NCBI GenBank assembly: GCA_037143795.1
Contig: JBAWXZ010000017.1
Location: 1-64,000, forward strand
Origin: Firm-13 sp037143795
GTDB lineage: Bacteria; Bacillota; Clostridia; Saccharofermentanales; Saccharofermentanaceae
Length of the DNA stretch: 64,000 bases
Direction: 5' to 3'
Part shown: positions 59,768 to 64,000 of the stretch, in pieces
Position numbering within the stretch: the stretch's first letter is position 1
Layout of the letters: each line of letters begins with the position of its first letter
Made by a program: the position numbers and the translations under genes
The notes under the pieces: model-generated
Told to the model about the DNA's origin: nothing
Databases searched by the model: none
What the model saw: the letters and a program-made list of their open reading frames with translations, nothing else

Positions 59768-61663
59768 ATGGATGATCTTTCTTTTTCCGCTCTTCCGATC
59801 TCTGAGGAGATACTGAGGGCACTTACCGACATGGGCTTTGAAGAGGCTACACCGATTCAGGCCGAGACAATTCCTCACATTCTGGAGAGCAGGGACCTTC
59901 TTGGACAGGCCCAGACCGGAACAGGCAAGACCTGTGCTTTCGGAATTCCCGTCATTGATTCCGTAGATCCGAATTCCAACCACATTCAGACACTCATTTT
60001 GTCGCCCACAAGGGAACTTGCCATACAGATTGCAGAGGAACTGCATAATGTTGCCAAATACAAAGAGGGCGTACGCATTGTCGCAATCTACGGCGGACAG
60101 CCGATAGACCGTCAGATCATGGCACTTAAGCGTAAGCCGCAGATCATTGTCGGAACACCCGGACGTGTCATGGATCATATGAGAAGAAAGACACTCCGTC
60201 TGGAGAATCTTGAAAAGCTCGTACTTGATGAAGCCGACGAAATGCTTAACATGGGATTCAAGGAAGACATTGATACGATTCTCGAGACGATCCCGGATAG
60301 TGTTCAGAAGGTAATGTTTTCTGCAACGATGCCAAGAGCCATCGTAGAACTGACCAACAAATATTTGAAGGATCCGATCCATGTAAAAATTGCTTCAAAG
60401 GAATTAACCATTCCGCTTGTTGAGCAGTTCTATGTTGAGGTCAGGGAATCAAACAAAATAGAAATCATGTCCCGTCTTATCGATGCAGGAAATGTGACCC
60501 GTGCGCTGGTTTTCTGTAATACCAAGAGGCGTGTTGATGAAGTCGCAGATAAACTTAATACCCGCGGATATTCTGTTGAGGCTCTGCACGGAGATCTAAA
60601 ACAGGCTTCCCGCGACCGTGTTATGAAGCAGTTCCGTACCGGAAAGCTGGACCTTCTCGTAGCAACGGATGTTGCGGCGCGCGGTATTGATGTTGACGAC
60701 ATTGATGTTGTTTTCAATTATGACCTGCCTTCCGACGATGAGTACTATATTCACAGGGTCGGTCGTACGGCCCGTGCCGGTAAAACAGGAAAGGCTTATA
60801 CCTTTGTTGTCGGACGTGAGATCATCGATCTTAAAAATATCCAGCGTGCCGTGCATGCGACGATCGCGAAAGCAGCCATTCCATCCCTGGTAAATGTTCA
60901 GGAGAGCAGAATTACCGGTGTTCTGGACGGTACAGCGGAAATCATCGCCAAAGGGGACCTGGAATACTATATCAACTACATTGAGGAATACACGGAGGGT
61001 CTCAACGTATCCGGAGAAGATGAAAAATTCTTCACAACGGCCGACGTAGCCGCCGCTCTTCTCAAGCAGATGTGCGGAGAGTCCCTTGCACAGCGTGAAC
61101 AGGTAGAAGAAGTCGTCCCCTACGAAGAAATGGCAAAAATGAGACGAAACAGGGAGCTTAACGGCGGAACTCCTCCTCCGAATACAAGGAATCACGGTAA
61201 AAATGTCGAGCAGGGCATGCAGCGCCTCTTCCTGAACGTTGGAATCAAGGATCATATGCGTCCGAACCAGATCGTTCAGTTTATTGCGTCAAACGGTGAA
61301 ATCCCAGGCAAGGAAATCGGCGCAATCGCTATTTTCGATGAATACACTTTTGTAGATGTTCCGGTTGCACTGGCTGCCCAGGTGGTCAGCAAAACCAACA
61401 AGGAAAGAATTGGAAGAACTGTTGTAAATGTTGAGTTAAAAAATGACTCCCAGGGATCTGCCGGTTCTGCCGGACCTTCGAGTTCTTCCGGCTCTGAAAG
61501 AACACCGTTCAGCAATAAAAAGAGTTCTGAATCAAAAACATACGGTGATAAAAAGCGATCTGAGCCCAAAGCTTTCAGTGATAAGAAGAGAACATACGGT
61601 GATAAGAAAAAACCTGACGCATCGGATAAACCGCGCGAGAGGAAAAAACGTACGGAAGACTGA
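59768..61663 (+). CDS. deaD: DEAD-box RNA helicase with DbpA-type RNA-binding domain
   Basis: 631 aa. Q motif near residues 20-30 (A-T-P-I-Q), Walker A A-Q-T-G-T-G-K-T near 45, P-T-R-E-L-A, D-E-A-D, S-A-T and H-R-V-G-R-T-A-R-A-G. After the two RecA domains (to about 370) and a 100-residue helical part, a DbpA domain (about 475-555, Q-R-L-F-L-N-V-G-I-K...T-F-V-D-V-P) targets structured RNA such as 23S rRNA hairpins. The last 75 residues are a low-complexity basic tail with repeated Y-G-D-K-K and S-D-K-K units. It probably acts in ribosome assembly or cold adaptation. AGGAG precedes the ATG. Confidence 0.95.
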   Translation: MDDLSFSALPISEEILRALTDMGFEEATPIQAETIPHILESRDLLGQAQTGTGKTCAFGIPVIDSVDPNSNHIQTLILSPTRELAIQIAEELHNVAKYKEGVRIVAIYGGQPIDRQIMALKRKPQIIVGTPGRVMDHMRRKTLRLENLEKLVLDEADEMLNMGFKEDIDTILETIPDSVQKVMFSATMPRAIVELTNKYLKDPIHVKIASKELTIPLVEQFYVEVRESNKIEIMSRLIDAGNVTRALVFCNTKRRVDEVADKLNTRGYSVEALHGDLKQASRDRVMKQFRTGKLDLLVATDVAARGIDVDDIDVVFNYDLPSDDEYYIHRVGRTARAGKTGKAYTFVVGREIIDLKNIQRAVHATIAKAAIPSLVNVQESRITGVLDGTAEIIAKGDLEYYINYIEEYTEGLNVSGEDEKFFTTADVAAALLKQMCGESLAQREQVEEVVPYEEMAKMRRNRELNGGTPPPNTRNHGKNVEQGMQRLFLNVGIKDHMRPNQIVQFIASNGEIPGKEIGAIAIFDEYTFVDVPVALAAQVVSKTNKERIGRTVVNVELKNDSQGSAGSAGPSSSSGSERTPFSNKKSSESKTYGDKKRSEPKAFSDKKRTYGDKKKPDASDKPRERKKRTED

Positions 61664-61687
61664 TAAATACCTCCGGTTTACTATAAA

Positions 61688-61727
61688 AGTCGCCTCAAAA
61701 GCATAATGCTTCGGAGGCGGCTTTTTT
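61688..61727 (+). terminator. Rho-independent terminator after the helicase gene
   Basis: AGTCGCCTC pairs with GAGGCGGCT with one G-U pair, an inner AAGCA/TGCTT stem lies inside, and TTTTTT follows. Confidence 0.92.
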
Positions 61728-61760
61728 CAGATTTTGTCATAATACCGTTATCGAAATATG

Positions 61761-62696
61761 CTAAACAGCGGAGCCGTTTTCGATCAGGAGACGCTGCTTG
61801 AATTTCTTGGGTGTCATGTGCCTGTGCTTTTTGAATTGCGTAATAAAGTAGCTGGCATTTGAAAAGCCGGTTTCCATTGCAATCTGGCTGACATTCAGGT
61901 TTGAACTGACCAGGAGCTTTTCGGCTTCGGTAACGCGTACATATGTCAGATATTCCGAAAATGTTTTTCCGATGGATGACTTAAAAAAACGCGAGAAATA
62001 ACTGTAGCTCATATTGCACAGCGATGCCATTTTTTCAGCACTTACCGTATGCATATAGTTCTGGTCAATATGAGTAAGCACACTCTCAAGCCTTGCAATA
62101 TCTTCATTACGCATACTGGATGTAATGTTCATATTGACACCCTGTGCATGCCATTTGCGCAGAAACCACAGGAAAATCTGGCATATGTCTGACCGCACGG
62201 CGAGCTCAAAACCATATTCACGCATGCTGTATTCGCGGTTGGCATCCTCAACAAGAGCCCCGACATTTGTCTTTTCAAGTTCGCCGGCTGTAATGACCCT
62301 CTGCGGTGATGAACTCGACATAATAAAGGGCATGATATACTTGGCCTCAAATGATGTCCTTGACGTTGAAAAGAGCACGTATGGATCAAACTGCAGACAA
62401 ATATACCTGCATAAAGGAAAATGCCGGAAAGCATGGGGCTCTTTGGAATTGACCAAAAGGAGGTCGCCGTTCGAAATACTGAATTCGTGTCCGCTGACTG
62501 AGGCCAGAAAAGTTCCTTCAAGGACATAGATGATTTCGATGTCATCATGGTAATGGGCAACGACTTCGTCACCTTTCGCGCCCTGCACATGTATGTGAGA
62601 ACAGAAAGGGATGGGTTCCCCTTTTCCCGGCTGATGAATGTCTTCGTACAGTGCGGAAATCTGACCGTTTTTTGCCTGGACCGTGTGATTCATCAT
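61761..62696 (-). CDS. AraC-family regulator with cupin sensor domain
   Basis: 311 aa. The N-terminal cupin domain (about 30-140) has H-Y-H-D-D-I-E-I-I-Y-V-L-E-G and K-E-P-H-A-F-R-H. The C-terminal AraC DNA-binding domain (about 205-305) has two helix-turn-helix units, with M-S-Y-S-Y-F-S-R-F-F-K-S-S-I-G and I-A-M-E-T-G-F-S-N-A-S-Y-F as usual. Such regulators respond to sugars or glycosides and often activate glycan-use genes. TAGGAGGA precedes the ATG. The nearby SIAE-like gene at 63418 could be a target. Operon partners are absent. Confidence 0.95.
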   Translation of the reverse strand: MMNHTVQAKNGQISALYEDIHQPGKGEPIPFCSHIHVQGAKGDEVVAHYHDDIEIIYVLEGTFLASVSGHEFSISNGDLLLVNSKEPHAFRHFPLCRYICLQFDPYVLFSTSRTSFEAKYIMPFIMSSSSPQRVITAGELEKTNVGALVEDANREYSMREYGFELAVRSDICQIFLWFLRKWHAQGVNMNITSSMRNEDIARLESVLTHIDQNYMHTVSAEKMASLCNMSYSYFSRFFKSSIGKTFSEYLTYVRVTEAEKLLVSSNLNVSQIAMETGFSNASYFITQFKKHRHMTPKKFKQRLLIENGSAV

Positions 62697-62820
62697 TGAT
62701 TCCTCCTAGGGGATTTTGCATTCACCCGGATATTTGAATGTCAAAATATACATATGAGTTTATCAAAAATGTTCGCAATTGTCAGTGTATTCAGCGCAGG
62801 AATACAAAAAATTGATACTT

Positions 62821-63114
62821 TCAGGAATCGCCGTATTCTTCTTTTCCTTCCTGGAAACATCCAAGACGCCTCATCACTTCTTCAGGCAGGATTTCCAGGC
62901 CCCAGCAGATGGAGAGAAACTTCTTGACCGTAACATTGACCGTACCCCTCTCGATGGAACAATAGTACGAATTGTTAATGTTTGCTGCTTCGGACAATGA
63001 ATTCTGAGACAGACTTCGCTTGTGTCGAGCCTGCCTGAAGATAATACCCAGCTTGCGGGAGGCGTTGTCGATGGTCGCGGCGTTTGTGTGATCGGCTAAA
63101 TTCCTGCTTAACAT
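62821..63114 (-). CDS. XRE-family helix-turn-helix protein
   Basis: 97 aa. The helix-turn-helix of the Cro/C1 type covers about 21-75: L-G-I-I-F-R-Q-A-R-H-K-R-S-L-S-Q-N-S-L-S, then I-N-N-S-Y-Y-C-S-I-E-R-G and V-T-V-K-K-F-L-S-I-C-W-G-L. No other domain is present. AGGAGG lies eight bases before the ATG. It is small enough to be a stand-alone repressor or an antitoxin, but no toxin-like partner lies next to it. Target unknown. Confidence 0.88.
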   Translation of the reverse strand: MLSRNLADHTNAATIDNASRKLGIIFRQARHKRSLSQNSLSEAANINNSYYCSIERGTVNVTVKKFLSICWGLEILPEEVMRRLGCFQEGKEEYGDS

Positions 63115-63417
63115 ACAAATTCCTCCTGTTATCAGGACTTAAAGTCCTAATTTGTTTGCTTGGGAATAGTTAAATATCTTTATATAATATAAACCATTAT
63201 ATAGAATGAATTTTAGCGGTCAATATGATATATCCATAAAATTTGTAAGGATCAAAAAAACATTGCATTTTCATGTCCGCTTTGCAGACATATGATCAAT
63301 TCGTTTCGGAAAAAATACAATTAATAGTAAAATTTGTCCGTTATTAATTTACCGTATAGATTCACTGGCGTATAATATATGAGAAATCGAGTAGATAGAA
63401 AGGGATTTGTGATAATT
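63115..63417. other. AT-rich divergent control region
   Basis: About 300 AT-rich bases between the XRE gene and the SIAE-like gene. It contains AT-rich -10-like boxes for the minus strand near 63180 and one good plus-strand promoter listed separately. No gene, hairpin or repeat of note is seen. Confidence 0.6.
63348..63376 (+). promoter_or_regulatory. Promoter of the SIAE-like gene
   Basis: TTTACC at 63348-63353, a 17-base spacer and TATAAT at 63371-63376, about 40 bases before the start codon. Confidence 0.6.
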
Positions 63418-64000
63418 ATGAAAACAATCCAACTACCTGCTTGGCTATCAACGGGAATGATTTTCCAGCAAGGCGTTCCGTTCTTGCTGTATGGATATGC
63501 TCAGCCTCATGCGACAATAAAGCTCGAAGTAGTCAAAGATCCGACGGATGGCCGTAAGGTATCCAAACTTGATACTGATTACGGTATTATTTTGAGCAGG
63601 GAAACAAAGTCGGATGACGCAGGCGGATTTTCCTTTGAACTGCCGGCATACAAACCTTCTACAGATGCTTATACACTTATTTTCAGTTCGGCCGGCGAGA
63701 CAGCAGCCGTTAAGGACCTGCGCTGCGGTGATGTTTGGGTTATGCTCGGATCGATCCCGTTTTGTATTCCTATTTCAAGGACAAGCGCTCCGAGAACACC
63801 TCTGAAAGACTCAGCGCTGCACCTTATCCGTTTTTTCGTTTCTTCCAGGACCGGCATTAAAGAAGGCGGCAAATATTCATATTCTCCGTCAGAGACCATG
63901 GCGGAATCTTCATGGATCACTGTACGGGACGGAAAAGAGCTTGCCGGTGTATCGGCAGTGGGCTTTTCCCTGGCGTATCATCTTGCTGATCAGCTGCATT
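63418..64000 (+). CDS. Sialate O-acetylesterase-like protein, 5' part, nucleophile block missing
   Basis: 194 residues are visible and the frame runs off the right edge. The start L-P-A-W-L-S-T-G-M-I-F-Q-Q-G-V-P-F-L-L-Y-G-Y-A matches the N-terminal beta-domain of SIAE-type esterases. The usual next block is G-D-V-W-x-x-x-G-Q-S-N-M with the nucleophile Ser; here it reads G-D-V-W-V-M-L-G-S-I-P-F-C, so the Q-S-N-M core is absent. The later S-A-V-G-F-S-L-A-Y-H-L matches the family's F-S-A-V-G-Y-F helix. It may be a non-catalytic relative or use another Ser. No signal peptide, so probably cytoplasmic. The ribosome site (AAAGGGA) is unusually far from the ATG; GTG at 63409 is an alternative start. 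Confidence 0.75.
   Translation, partial: MKTIQLPAWLSTGMIFQQGVPFLLYGYAQPHATIKLEVVKDPTDGRKVSKLDTDYGIILSRETKSDDAGGFSFELPAYKPSTDAYTLIFSSAGETAAVKDLRCGDVWVMLGSIPFCIPISRTSAPRTPLKDSALHLIRFFVSSRTGIKEGGKYSYSPSETMAESSWITVRDGKELAGVSAVGFSLAYHLADQLH

Overview
The window looks like chromosomal DNA of a Clostridia-type Bacillota (Firmicute). The signs are strong GGAGG-type ribosome binding sites, several TTG starts, lipoproteins with Thr/Ala/Ser-rich linkers, tRNA genes with encoded CCA, a greA-lysS pair, a TPP riboswitch before a ThiT-type transporter, a TTTACA-type Pho box and an AdhE fermentation enzyme. I cannot name the genus. No phage, IS element, CRISPR array, rRNA or plasmid gene was seen.

Layout. 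1-5.1 kb: the end of an InlB-repeat surface protein, two unrecognised proteins, a DUF4304-like protein and a stand-alone FGGY sugar kinase. 5.2-11.6 kb: two large GH94-type glycoside phosphorylases facing each other, with a small AllA-like cupin gene between them. 11.7-12.6 kb: an SPFH/band-7 protein. 13-28 kb: the main accessory block, a sugar uptake and catabolism locus. It holds two L-fucose isomerase-like proteins, two paralogous LacI regulators, a two-subunit transketolase, a glycerol-kinase-like FGGY kinase, an RbsB-type lipoprotein, a DUF2291 protein, RbsA- and RbsC-type transporter subunits, an RbsD-like mutarotase and a PfkB sugar kinase. 28-33 kb: a c-di-GMP/response-regulator group with two GGDEF+HD-GYP proteins and a Rcp1-type receiver, then a tiny lipoprotein and tRNA-Ser. 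33.5-43.9 kb: housekeeping and mixed genes (hexapeptide acetyltransferase, PepP, alpha/beta hydrolase, TPP riboswitch-thiT, an IMP dehydrogenase of the Tritrichomonas type, greA, lysS, a J-like membrane protein, an rsuA-type pseudouridine synthase and an Smr protein). 43.9-50.9 kb: a complete phosphate-starvation operon, pstSCAB-phoU-phoPR, behind a Pho box. 51-64 kb: type 4 uracil-DNA glycosylase, a CoA-disulfide reductase-rhodanese-TusA-DsrE fusion, a DUF4349 lipoprotein, tRNA-Gln, adhE with a divergent DeoR regulator, a DEAD-box helicase, AraC and XRE regulators, and the start of a sialate O-acetylesterase-like gene whose usual nucleophile block is missing.

How it fits together. The 13-28 kb locus reads as import of a pentose-like sugar (SBP-DUF2291-RbsA-RbsC), anomer conversion (RbsD-like), isomerisation to a ketose (FucI-like), phosphorylation (FGGY or PfkB) and cleavage of the ketose phosphate by the split transketolase, controlled by the LacI proteins. 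The actual sugar cannot be read from the sequence. The gene set partly matches the transketolase branch of D-apiose catabolism, which is the best testable hypothesis. The Pho operon is self-contained: its sensor and regulator lie at its end and the predicted binding site at its front.
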